Shown here piece by piece: positions 15,711-24,567 of a DNA stretch of 46,486 nucleotides. Where the stretch lies: contig NZ_LJYG01000116.1 in assembly GCF_001440035.1 (NCBI RefSeq), positions 263,253-309,738 of the forward strand. Direction: 5' to 3'. The translations under genes and the position numbers were made by a program. The notes under the pieces are model-generated. The model was not told the DNA's origin, did no database searches, and saw only the letters and a program-made list of their open reading frames with translations. The DNA comes from Bradyrhizobium manausense. Its GTDB lineage: Bacteria > Pseudomonadota > Alphaproteobacteria > Rhizobiales > Xanthobacteraceae. Position 1 is the stretch's first letter. Each line of letters begins with the position of its first letter.

Positions 15711-16676
15711 TTAACGCTCCCTTGCGGCCCGGTACTCCGCGACCGTTCGCGCAACGAGGTCATCGACCGCCATCACGTCAGTGACTCCAGACGTCGAGTG
15801 ACCGCCGCTCCAGATATCGCGCCAGCGCTTCGACCTGATCTTGCGCGCGCCGACGTCGATGTCCTTGCCGATGTCGATGGCGCCACGCGCCGGCAGGTCA
15901 TTGGGGTCGAGCCCGGCCGCGATGATCGACGGCTTCAGCATGCTGGTCTGCAAGCCAGTGAACGCGGTGGTGAGCAGGATGTCGTCGGCGCTGCTCTCGA
16001 CCAGCATCTGCTTGTAGCGGTCGTCCGCCATGCTCTCGCGCGTCGCGATGAATTTCGTGCCCATGTAGCCGAGATCGCAGCCGAGCACTTCGGCCGCATG
16101 CAGCGCGCGGCCATCGCTGATGCCGCCGGCGAGCACGACAATGCCGTCGTAGAACGCGCGCACCGCGCGGACGAAGGCGAACGGATTGAGCCAGCCGGTT
16201 TGTCCGCCGGCGCCCGCCGTCAGCAGCACCAACCCATCGGCGCCTGCGGCCGCTGCGCGCTCGGCGTGGCGGATCGAAGCAACGTCGGCCAGCACCAGGC
16301 TGCCTGCGTCATGCAGCGGCTTCAACACGGGTGCGGGCGAGCCGACCGAGGTGATGACGATCTCAGGCTTGTGCTTGAGCAGCACGGCGAGATCCTGCTC
16401 GAGCCGCGCGTTGGAGCGATGCACGATCAGGTTCGGACAGAGCGGCGCAGCCTTTCGGCCGGCGCGATCTTCGTGGTGCCGCAACCGCGTTGCGATCTCG
16501 GTGAGCCATTGATCGAGCTGTTCCGTGCTGCGGCAATTCACGGTGGGGAAGCTGCCGATGACGCCGCTCCGGCAAGCCGCGACCATCAACTCGACGCCCG
16601 ACACCAGGAACATCGGCGCCGCAATCAGCGGAAGGCTGAGACGATCGCGAAAAATTTGCAGTCGATCGGACGTCAC
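15711..16676 (-). CDS. nitronate monooxygenase-like FMN flavoprotein
   Basis: A 321-residue TIM-barrel flavoprotein of the 2-nitropropane dioxygenase family. Seen: PLIAAPMFLVSGVELMVAAC at the start, the FMN-binding segments VLADVASIRHAERAAAAGADG and LAGGISDGRALHAAEVLGCD, and a late GTKFIATRES. The family catalytic His lies in an AGGH motif; here the corresponding stretch is AGAGGQTGW, with Gln, so activity as a nitronate oxidase is uncertain. Start is GTG at 16676 with GAGGAGG upstream, rather than the longer ATG frame. It is divergent from the acyl-CoA synthetase gene, sharing a 93-base promoter region. A second family member with the His lies at 19526-20494. Confidence 0.85.
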   Translation of the reverse strand: MTSDRLQIFRDRLSLPLIAAPMFLVSGVELMVAACRSGVIGSFPTVNCRSTEQLDQWLTEIATRLRHHEDRAGRKAAPLCPNLIVHRSNARLEQDLAVLLKHKPEIVITSVGSPAPVLKPLHDAGSLVLADVASIRHAERAAAAGADGLVLLTAGAGGQTGWLNPFAFVRAVRAFYDGIVVLAGGISDGRALHAAEVLGCDLGYMGTKFIATRESMADDRYKQMLVESSADDILLTTAFTGLQTSMLKPSIIAAGLDPNDLPARGAIDIGKDIDVGARKIRSKRWRDIWSGGHSTSGVTDVMAVDDLVARTVAEYRAARER

Positions 16677-16769
16677 TCTCGCCTCCTCGTTCCATTCCGC
16701 ATGCTCTGTGCTAGCGTCACCGGCAACATTGGCACGCGAGAAGCCGATGACAAAGCAACGAGGAAACAT

Positions 16770-18332
16770 ATGTCCGATCCGCTCCACGCATCGTCCCCGA
16801 CTTGTGCGCAGACGCTACGGGCGCTGGCGCGCTATCCCGGCCGCATCGCTTTCGCATGGCCCGGGGGATCGCTGAGCTATCAGGGCACGCTCGATCTGAT
16901 CGGACGCATCCAGGGCGTGCTCATTCGGCTTGGTTTGCAGCCGGGTGCGCGCGTCGCGTTCCTCACCGCCAACCGTGCCGACACCTGGTGCGCCGGCGTT
17001 GCCGCGCAATTGTCGCGATGCTGCATCACCTGGCTGCATCCCCTCGGATCGGAGACGGACCAGTTGTTTCAGCTCGAGGATTCCGAGGCCGAGGTGCTGG
17101 TGGTCGATGTGGCTGCGTTCCGCGATCGCGGCGGCGAGCTTGCCGCGAAGGCAAACCTGCTCAAGGCTGTCTTCACGATGGGACCGGCCGAGTACGGCGT
17201 CGATCTGCTGGCGGCGATCGAGAGCGCTGGACACGCCAGCGCGCGGTGCCTCGCAACTCTCGACGATCTCTCCACACTGAATTACACCGGCGGCACCACG
17301 GGCAAATCCAAGGGCGCGCTGCGCTATCACCGCGAGAACGCCGGAGCCGCCGGCGCGATCCTCGCCGATTTCGAAATCCCCGACGCCGCGCGCTACCTCA
17401 CGGTGGCGCCGATCAGCCACGTCGCCGGCACCAAGGTGCTGCCGACGCTGATGCGCGGCGGCACCGTGCACATGCTGAAGGGTTTCGACCCCGAGGCCGT
17501 GCTGGCGACGATTGCGCGCGAGCGCATCGATTTCACGCTGTTCGTGCCGACCATGATCTATGTGCTGCTCGATCATCCTGCGCTTGATAAGACCGATCTG
17601 TCCTCGCTCGAGCTCGTGCTCTACGGCGCCTCGGCGATGTCGCCGAGCCGGCTCGTCGAAGGCATCGAGCGCATCGGCCCGGTGTTCTCGCAGCTCTACG
17701 GCCAAACGGAATGCTATCCGGTCTCGGTGCTGCGCAAGAAGGATCACGATCCCAGGACGCCAGAGCTGTTCCTGTCCTGCGGCTTCCCGATCGCGGCCTG
17801 CGAGGTCAAAATCCTCGACGACAACGACCAGGAGGTGAAGATTGGCGAAGCCGGTGAGATCTGCGTGCGTGCGCCGCACGCGATGGCGGAGTACTGGAAG
17901 CGGCCTGACATCACCGCCGAGACGTTGAGGAACGGCTGGGTTCATACCGGCGACATCGCGCGTCAGGACGAGCGCGGCTACCTGTTCATCCTCGATCGCA
18001 AGAAGGACATGATCGTCACCGGCGGCTTCAACATCTTTCCGCGCGAGGTGGAGGACGTGCTGTCGCAACATGCCGATGTCGCGATGGTCGCGGTCGTCGG
18101 CGTACCCGACGAAAAATGGGGCGAGGCCGTCACCGCCATCGTCGTGCCGCGCGAGGGTACGAAGCCCGATCCGGACGAGCTGATCAACATGGTGCGGACG
18201 CGAAAGGGCTCGGCCCACGCGCCGAAGCAGATCCAGTTCGTCAAGCAGCTGCCGATGACCGGCGTCGGCAAGGTCGACAAGAAGGTGCTGCGCGCCGGCT
18301 TCTGGAGCGGGCGGGACCGGATGGTGGGGTGA
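16770..18332 (+). CDS. AMP-dependent acyl-CoA synthetase/ligase
   Basis: A 520-residue adenylate-forming enzyme that would activate a carboxylic acid with ATP and CoA. Seen: the phosphate loop YTGGTTGKSKG (about residues 172-182), the adenine motif SQLYGQTE, the hinge region GYLFILDRKKDMIVTGGFNIFP, and the C-terminal catalytic Lys in GVGKVDKKVLR. The ATG at 16770 follows GAGGAAACAT. Neighbours are two nitronate monooxygenase-like flavoproteins and an acyl-CoA thioesterase-like gene, which suggests breakdown of an unusual organic acid. The specific substrate cannot be read from the sequence; medium-chain or aromatic acids are possible. Confidence 0.9.
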   Translation: MSDPLHASSPTCAQTLRALARYPGRIAFAWPGGSLSYQGTLDLIGRIQGVLIRLGLQPGARVAFLTANRADTWCAGVAAQLSRCCITWLHPLGSETDQLFQLEDSEAEVLVVDVAAFRDRGGELAAKANLLKAVFTMGPAEYGVDLLAAIESAGHASARCLATLDDLSTLNYTGGTTGKSKGALRYHRENAGAAGAILADFEIPDAARYLTVAPISHVAGTKVLPTLMRGGTVHMLKGFDPEAVLATIARERIDFTLFVPTMIYVLLDHPALDKTDLSSLELVLYGASAMSPSRLVEGIERIGPVFSQLYGQTECYPVSVLRKKDHDPRTPELFLSCGFPIAACEVKILDDNDQEVKIGEAGEICVRAPHAMAEYWKRPDITAETLRNGWVHTGDIARQDERGYLFILDRKKDMIVTGGFNIFPREVEDVLSQHADVAMVAVVGVPDEKWGEAVTAIVVPREGTKPDPDELINMVRTRKGSAHAPKQIQFVKQLPMTGVGKVDKKVLRAGFWSGRDRMVG

Positions 18333-18538
18333 TCTCCCTGATTGCAGCGACCGGTTCGGATGACACGCATTGCGCGAAATCCCGGAAGTCTTGAGCCCTT
18401 TCACCCGGGATTATACGGTGCTGTTGTGGCCTCGACACCACAATGCGCGGCCGAATGCGTGTCCGCGCGGCCGGCGCGATTGCCCGCGAATCGGGGAATC
18501 AACTAGACCGCTGATGGGGCTGGGAAGCGGAGTGGGAC

Positions 18539-18637
18539 ATGAGAGTCGCTTCCCTGGAAAGTGCAGTCGCCGCGGTCACGTTGATCACGGCTATCATCGT
18601 GGTGCTGTGGGAGATCAAGATCTTCTACGGATTCTGA
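18539..18637 (+). CDS. 32-residue membrane miniprotein
   Basis: A very short ORF with ATG at 18539 and TGA at 18635-18637. It encodes MRVASLESAV, then a strong hydrophobic helix AAVTLITAIIVVLW, and ends EIKIFYGF. A modest GGAG lies about nine bases upstream. Composition (single span, charged ends) is typical of genuine bacterial membrane miniproteins. It lies alone between the acyl-CoA synthetase gene and a convergent gene. No homologue is recalled, and at this length chance cannot be excluded. Confidence 0.45.
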   Translation: MRVASLESAVAAVTLITAIIVVLWEIKIFYGF

Positions 18638-18740
18638 ACCGGCAGGATGCCGCGTCGAAAATGACCAAGCATCCCTTCCGCGGCGGCGGAAGCCTGCCGT
18701 TCAATCGGCCCAGCAGCAACGGCAGTGCTTGCCGTGACAC

Positions 18741-19526
18741 TCACCGCTTCTCGATCACCAGGCTCTGCACCGCGCGACCGAAATAGCCCCGCCGATCAGC
18801 CAAACGCGACATCGCAAGGCCGGCACCATCGGGGCCGATCCAGGAATCGCCATCGAGCAAGATCCAGTCGCCCACCGGCTGACGCGCCAGGCTCACCGTG
18901 AGGTCGGCATTGATGTAGGTCCAGGCCCGGAAGTCGAGCGTCGAGGCGGTGCCGTTGGAGAAATCGGCGGCGACCACGGCGCGCATCGCCTGCGAGACCG
19001 CTTCGCCTTCGACCAGCGGATGGTCGAGACGAAACCAGATCGCGCCGGCGCCGGCCTGGCCGAAACGGCCGCGCGCGGCGCGCATCGAGACCATGCCCGC
19101 GAACGGACTGATCGCGCCGTGGCCGTCCTCGACGAGCGAGTCCTCGGGCGACGGCAGGGTAACAGGCAGATCGCCGACGTCATCCGGCAACGGCTGTGAC
19201 TGCTGCCTGATCTTGAGAACGGTGGCGCCGACGACCTGCACATCGTCGGCGAAGAGCTTGATCTCGCAGAGCTGGATCTTGCGGCCCTCGCGCAAGATTT
19301 CCGTCTCGATCGTGAGCGGCGCGACCGGCACCGGACGCATCAGGTCGATGGTGACGCGCGCGACGTTCATCGGCACAGGCGCCGCAATGCGCTCTGCCGC
19401 CCATGTCACCAGCGCCGACGGCGCCGAGCCGTGCTGCATGCGCCGGTCCCAGGGGCCGGCGGCATCAGGGCTGGTGACGACGCTGTTGCCGTCGACGCGG
19501 TAGATGGCACTCATTGCGGGCGCCAT
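18741..19526 (-). CDS. TesB-like double hot-dog acyl-CoA thioesterase family protein
   Basis: A 261-residue protein with two hot-dog-like halves. Seen: HGSAPSALVTWAAERI and VARVTIDLMRPVPVAPLTIETEIL in the first half, the spacer segment, then the second half with IWFRLDHPLVEGEAVSQAMRAVVAADFSNGTA and FRAWTYINADLTVSLARQPVGDW, matching the 4HBT_3 (TesB-like) group. It would hydrolyse or bind acyl-CoA in the cytoplasm. The ATG at 19526 overlaps the TGA of the upstream nitronate monooxygenase gene, so translation is coupled. MSAIYR at 19514 is an alternative start. No Shine-Dalgarno sequence is visible at either start, which fits coupling. Confidence 0.85.
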   Translation of the reverse strand: MAPAMSAIYRVDGNSVVTSPDAAGPWDRRMQHGSAPSALVTWAAERIAAPVPMNVARVTIDLMRPVPVAPLTIETEILREGRKIQLCEIKLFADDVQVVGATVLKIRQQSQPLPDDVGDLPVTLPSPEDSLVEDGHGAISPFAGMVSMRAARGRFGQAGAGAIWFRLDHPLVEGEAVSQAMRAVVAADFSNGTASTLDFRAWTYINADLTVSLARQPVGDWILLDGDSWIGPDGAGLAMSRLADRRGYFGRAVQSLVIEKR

Positions 19527-20494
19527 CACAACGGCGGATCGATCGCCTCGTCGTATTCCTTCTTGAAGCGCGCGATCAGATCGGCAGCGGGGATGATGCC
19601 GTCGATGCTGCCGATGCCCTGGCCGGAGCCCCAGATCTCCTTCCAGGCCTTCGGCTTGGCACGCTCGCCGGAAGCATCGGTGCCGAAATTCATCTTCGAG
19701 GGATCCGACGTCGGCAGGTTTTCCGGATCCATGCCGGCGGCGAGGATCGACGGCTTCAGGTAATTGCCGTGCACGCCGGTGAAAAGATTGGAATAAACGA
19801 TGTCGTCGGCGCTCGAGCCCGCGATCATCTCCTTGTACTTGTCGACCGCATTGGCTTCCTTGGTCGCGATGAAGGCCGAGCCGATATAGGCGAAGTCGGC
19901 GCCGAGAATGCGCGCGGCGCGGATCGCCCTGCCATTGCCGATGGCGCCCGACAGCGCGATCGGGCCGTCGAACCATTTGCGCGTCTCTGCAACGAACGCC
20001 AGCGGCGAGATGGTGCCGGCATGGCCGCCGGCGCCGGCCGCGACCAGGATGAGGCCATCGGCGCCCTTCTCGATCGCCTTGTGGGCAAACTTTTGATTGA
20101 TCACGTCGTGGAAGACGATACCGCCCCAGCCGTGCACGGCCTGGTTCAGCTCCTCGCGCGCGCCGAGCGAGGAGATGATCATTGGCACCTTGTGCTTGGC
20201 GCAAAGCTGCATGTCGTGATCGAGCCGGTTGTTCGACTTGTGCACGATCTGGTTGACCGCGAACGGCGCCGACGGCTTGTCGGGATGCGCGCGGTCATAG
20301 GCCGCGAGCTCTTCGGTGATCCGCGCCAGCCATTCGTCGAGCAGCTCCGGAGGCCGCGCGTTCAGCGCCGGAAACGAGCCCACCACGCCGGCCTTGCACT
20401 GCGCGATCACCAGGTCCGGCACCGAGATGATGAAGAGCGGCGAACCGATCACAGGGATCGACAGGCGTCCCTTGAACAGAGCAGGCATGGACAT
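19526..20494 (-). CDS. nitronate monooxygenase family flavoprotein
   Basis: A 322-residue FMN-dependent TIM-barrel protein. Seen: LSIPVIGSPLFIISVPDLVIAQ at the start, VGSFPALNARPPELLDEWL, KGADGLILVAAGAGGHAG with the family catalytic His, and IALSGAIGNGRAIRAARILGAD. Related enzymes oxidise alkyl nitronates, and many homologues serve as enoyl reductases or have unknown substrates. The start at 20494 has AAAGGA upstream; the frame runs further to 20638 without family similarity. Coupled to the thioesterase gene downstream by overlapping stop and start. About one third identical by eye to the homologue at 15711-16676, but that copy has Gln in place of the His. Confidence 0.9.
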   Translation of the reverse strand: MSMPALFKGRLSIPVIGSPLFIISVPDLVIAQCKAGVVGSFPALNARPPELLDEWLARITEELAAYDRAHPDKPSAPFAVNQIVHKSNNRLDHDMQLCAKHKVPMIISSLGAREELNQAVHGWGGIVFHDVINQKFAHKAIEKGADGLILVAAGAGGHAGTISPLAFVAETRKWFDGPIALSGAIGNGRAIRAARILGADFAYIGSAFIATKEANAVDKYKEMIAGSSADDIVYSNLFTGVHGNYLKPSILAAGMDPENLPTSDPSKMNFGTDASGERAKPKAWKEIWGSGQGIGSIDGIIPAADLIARFKKEYDEAIDPPL

Positions 20495-20633
20495 TGCGGC
20501 GCGATCCTTTGCTGGCGGAGGCATGAGAGATTGGGACCATACCAACAAGGCAATCTTTCCACTGTCAAGTATTGCGTTGTGACGCCGTGTCCGACGCGGC
20601 ACTCGCAATTCCAACGCACGGAATTCCTCTCCC

Positions 20634-20740
20634 GTCATTCCGGGGCGAGGCGCAGCGTCGCGCCCGGAAATCCATCGGGCCTCGGCGCGAGTTGCAGAAT
20701 GGATTCCGCGCTCGCGCCAAGAGGCGCGCGCCGGAATGAC
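20634..20740. repeat. palindromic repeat, GTCATTCCGG family (copy 1)
   Basis: Begins GTCATTCCGGGGCG and ends CCGGAATGAC, its reverse complement, with internal GGAAATCCAT and ATGGATTCC arms. The same element occurs at 30736-30836 and 35869-35949 in this window. It lies between the aspartase stop and the next gene on the same strand and may end transcription. Confidence 0.8.
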
Positions 20741-20741
20741 G

Positions 20742-22142
<1,401 letters not shown>

Positions 22143-22171
22143 GGGCGCTCCTTGCTGCTCGCGCGACGTCC

Positions 22172-22699
22172 CTAGTTCTGGCACAGCGCGCTGGTGACGA
22201 CGGTATCGGTGCGGCAATCATCCGGCTTGCGTTGCCTGCCCGGAATGAGAACCTTGGCCGAGCACTTCTCGGCGGAATCGGTGTTGAGGCTCTTGCCTTC
22301 CTTGTAGCCTTTGCTCTGGCAGAGCTGGTTGGCGGCGAGCTTGCAGTCGGGCGCACCGTTGGAGGAGATCGGGCAGGCCGCGCGACCGGAGACCATGGTC
22401 GACGGCGTCGCCAGCCGCGACAGGTCGTTCATGGCCTCGCTTGGGCTTTTGATCGGCGGCAGGATCGAGGGCAGCTTGTCGAACAGCTTGCCCATTTCAT
22501 TGATCAGCCCGGGGTTTTCCGCTGGCGCGGGCGGCGCTGAGGGGGCGGGCGGCGGCGCGGCCTGAGGCCCCTGCTCCTGCACGCCCAGCGATTGCGGCAC
22601 CGATTGCGCCCACCCGGTCCCGCCGGCACCGAGCAGAAGCAGCACTGCTGACATCAGCGTCCCGAGCCGCACGGCCGGATTGCCGGATCGAACCATCAT
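22172..22699 (-). CDS. secreted Cys-containing hypothetical protein
   Basis: A 175-residue exported protein. Signal peptide MMVRSGNPAVRLGTLMSAVL... with cleavage near TGWAQ; a Pro/Ala-rich linker (APPPAPSAPPAPAENPG); then a C-terminal domain with six cysteines (AACPIS, PDCKLA, QLCQSK, EKCSAK, DDCRTD, ALCQN), probably three disulfides. Two ATGs in tandem (22699 and 22696) precede it without a strong ribosome-binding site. Its stop is 29 bases before the aspartase start on the same strand, but no functional link is evident. Similar proteins are known to me only as conserved hypotheticals. Confidence 0.7.
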   Translation of the reverse strand: MMVRSGNPAVRLGTLMSAVLLLLGAGGTGWAQSVPQSLGVQEQGPQAAPPPAPSAPPAPAENPGLINEMGKLFDKLPSILPPIKSPSEAMNDLSRLATPSTMVSGRAACPISSNGAPDCKLAANQLCQSKGYKEGKSLNTDSAEKCSAKVLIPGRQRKPDDCRTDTVVTSALCQN

Positions 22700-22737
22700 G
22701 AGACCAACCGTAGCCGACGCTGGCGCGGCGGCAAAGT

Positions 22738-23319
22738 TCAGATCAGCTTGATCGCCACAACAAAGCCGAGCACCAGCACGGCAGCACCGAGCGCGACCCA
22801 CAGACCGAGATGCCGCTCGATGCGCTCCCGGATCCAGTCGCCATAGCGGTTGAGCAGGATCGCCACGATGAAAAAGCGTCCGCCGCGCGCGACGATCGAG
22901 CACAGCACGAAAAGAGCGAGATTGTAGCCGGCAAAGCCCGAGGTGATGGTGACGAGCTTGTAGGGGATCGGCGTCAAGCCCTTGAGCAGGATGATGATGG
23001 CGCCCCACTGGGCATAGGAGGCGCGGAAAGCGTCGACCTTGTCGCCGAGGCCATAGACCTGGATCAGCCAGTGGCCGACCGAGTCAAACAGCAGCGCGCC
23101 GATGGCATAGCCGAGCAGGCCGCCCAGCACCGACGTCGCGGTGCAGATCGCCGCATAGACCCAGGCGCGCTGCGGGCGCGCCAGGGACATCGGGATCAGC
23201 ATCACATCCGGGGGAACGGGAAAAAAGGAGCTTTCGGCGAAAGCCACGGCACCCATGATCCAGAGTGCGTAAGGCTTGTGGGCGGCGTCGATGCACCAGT
23301 CGTAGATACGTTTCAGCAT
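22738..23319 (-). CDS. YqaA-like DedA/SNARE-associated family membrane protein
   Basis: A 193-residue inner-membrane protein with about four to five hydrophobic segments. Seen: the N-terminal amphipathic segment, AFAESSFFPVPPDVMLIPMSLARP (the F/Y-P-x-P-P-D motif of YqaA proteins), GGLLGYAIGALLF and the re-entrant motif KGLTPIPYKLVTITSGFAGYN. This is the VTT/DedA superfamily, whose members move phospholipids between leaflets or affect membrane homeostasis. The ATG at 23319 (MLKRIYDW) is preferred; MVLHRG at 23340 is possible. Neither has a clear ribosome-binding site. It stands between a secreted protein and a HisE-like gene on the same strand. Confidence 0.85.
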   Translation of the reverse strand: MLKRIYDWCIDAAHKPYALWIMGAVAFAESSFFPVPPDVMLIPMSLARPQRAWVYAAICTATSVLGGLLGYAIGALLFDSVGHWLIQVYGLGDKVDAFRASYAQWGAIIILLKGLTPIPYKLVTITSGFAGYNLALFVLCSIVARGGRFFIVAILLNRYGDWIRERIERHLGLWVALGAAVLVLGFVVAIKLI

Positions 23320-23375
23320 GGCGCCGCGATGAAGCACCATGGGACGGATTTGTCCATCGCGAGTTTTGTGACGAT

Positions 23376-23780
23376 TTAATGCCTTTTTCGCGCCGCGCGG
23401 CCTTCCAGCGCGACAATAGGCCGCCGCCTGGAGATGCTCGGTGAGGCGACCTTAGGCAGCTTCATCGGCGACTTCGGCAGCTTTTCGGCGATGCCGAGCA
23501 TGTCCTCACGCCGCGACATCTCGCGCCAGACGTCTTCGGGGCGGACGCCTGCGGACGCCCAGAGCACGGTGAGATTGTAGAGCAGGTCGGCGCTTTCCCG
23601 GACCACGGCCTTGGCGTCGCCGTTGACCGCATCGATCACGACCTCGATCGCCTCTTCCGCCAGCTTCTTCGCCATTTTGGAGGGCCCACGCTGAAACAGC
23701 CGGGCGGTGCGCGATGTTGCCGGATCAAGATCCCTGGCCGCGAGCACAGCCAGATATAGCCGCTCAAGCGAATCACTCAT
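23376..23780 (-). CDS. HisE-like phosphoribosyl-ATP pyrophosphohydrolase
   Basis: A 134-residue MazG-superfamily protein with HisE-type motifs: RLFQRGPSKMAKKLAEEAIEVVI (metal-binding Glu residues) and ESADLLYNLTVLW. It would cut pyrophosphate from phosphoribosyl-ATP in histidine synthesis. In canonical HisE the second motif reads ESADLLYH; here it is ESADLLYN. The last 40 residues form a basic tail (ISRRRPIVALEGRAARKRH) beyond the usual fold. No other his gene is in the window, so it is an orphan; Bradyrhizobium and Rhodopseudomonas are, as I recall, annotated with a second HisE copy. It may have shifted to another nucleotide substrate. Start ATG at 23780. Confidence 0.75.
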   Translation of the reverse strand: MSDSLERLYLAVLAARDLDPATSRTARLFQRGPSKMAKKLAEEAIEVVIDAVNGDAKAVVRESADLLYNLTVLWASAGVRPEDVWREMSRREDMLGIAEKLPKSPMKLPKVASPSISRRRPIVALEGRAARKRH

Positions 23781-23829
23781 TCACGCAAAACTACTCTAAA
23801 CCAATGGTAGACACGTTAACACGCGACAA

Positions 23830-23871
23830 CAAAAGCGAAAAACAAGCCGGCGCGGCAAGCGCGCCGGCTTG
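23830..23871 (-). terminator. Rho-independent terminator of the Tyr-rich protein gene
   Basis: A perfect 12-bp stem CAAGCCGGCGCG / CGCGCCGGCTTG (23843-23854 with 23860-23871) with a five-base loop. On the minus strand it is followed by TTTTTCGCTTTTG. It lies 27 bases after the stop at 23899. A textbook intrinsic terminator. Confidence 0.92.
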
Positions 23872-23898
23872 TTGGTGGATGGGCTTGTGGCCGACCGG

Positions 23899-24264
23899 TT
23901 AATAGCAAGCGTAGCCGGACCAGCCGTGGGAGCAGACCTTGGTGTAGCCGCCATACTGCTCTGCATAGCCCGACCCATAATAATAGCCGGGACCGTAGGC
24001 GGGGCCGCTGTAGTAGGCCGGGGCGCTGTCGTAGTAGTAGCCCGGACCCGGATCATAGGCGTAGGCGTCGCGGGTCGCGGCGATCGCAAGCCCGGTACCG
24101 ATGGCGCCGGCAATCGCTGCACCGGCCAAGGCCGCGCCGCCGCCGCCATGCCAGTGGCGGCCGCCGGCGAACGAGGCGGTGGGGGCGACACTGGTCAGTG
24201 CCAGCACCGCGGCAGTGGCGAGAACGGCCTTGCGGCCGGCAAATTTTGAAAATCGGTCAAACAT
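23899..24264 (-). CDS. secreted Gly/Tyr-rich protein
   Basis: A 121-residue exported protein with a signal peptide (LATAAVLALTSVAPTASFA), a short His/Gly segment (GGRHWHGGGG), an Ala/Gly hydrophobic stretch that may span or contact the membrane (about 45-62), and a tyrosine- and glycine-rich tail (PGPGYYYDSAPAYYSGP) closing with two cysteines in KVCSHGWSGYACY. The start at 24264 has AAGGAGG upstream; a strong terminator follows. The architecture resembles the small secreted protein at 1393-1659. Function unknown. The 303 bases upstream (24265-24567), shared with ndvA, are promoter space with no further ORF that I would defend. Confidence 0.8.
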   Translation of the reverse strand: MFDRFSKFAGRKAVLATAAVLALTSVAPTASFAGGRHWHGGGGAALAGAAIAGAIGTGLAIAATRDAYAYDPGPGYYYDSAPAYYSGPAYGPGYYYGSGYAEQYGGYTKVCSHGWSGYACY

Positions 24265-24567
24265 GTCCTGGACCCTCCTTGGGACCTTCGTTGGTGCCTC
24301 GAGACAGGCTCATGGCTCTCAAACACCTGTTGCCCAAGTTAGGTTCCCCAATCCCAACACAAGCTGAACGGGCTTGCGTGATCGTGACGCAACCGCCGCT
24401 CATCTCCCGTTCAGGTTAGGTGATGCAGGCAAACCCCGGCATGCCGCTTCTCAGCGCCCCCGGCGGGAGATCGGGATAGAACAAAGCTTCCGCTGTATCT
24501 CGCCGGCGATCCCAGTTTAGAATGTCACCTCAAGATCATACCGCCTGCCTGGGTCAGCGCCTGCCTC

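Noticed and set aside
15798..16769. Long plus-strand open frame upstream of the acyl-CoA synthetase
   Set aside because: It runs antisense through the nitronate monooxygenase gene and is rich in Arg/Asp/His, typical of GC-rich shadow frames; the synthetase has a proper start at 16770.
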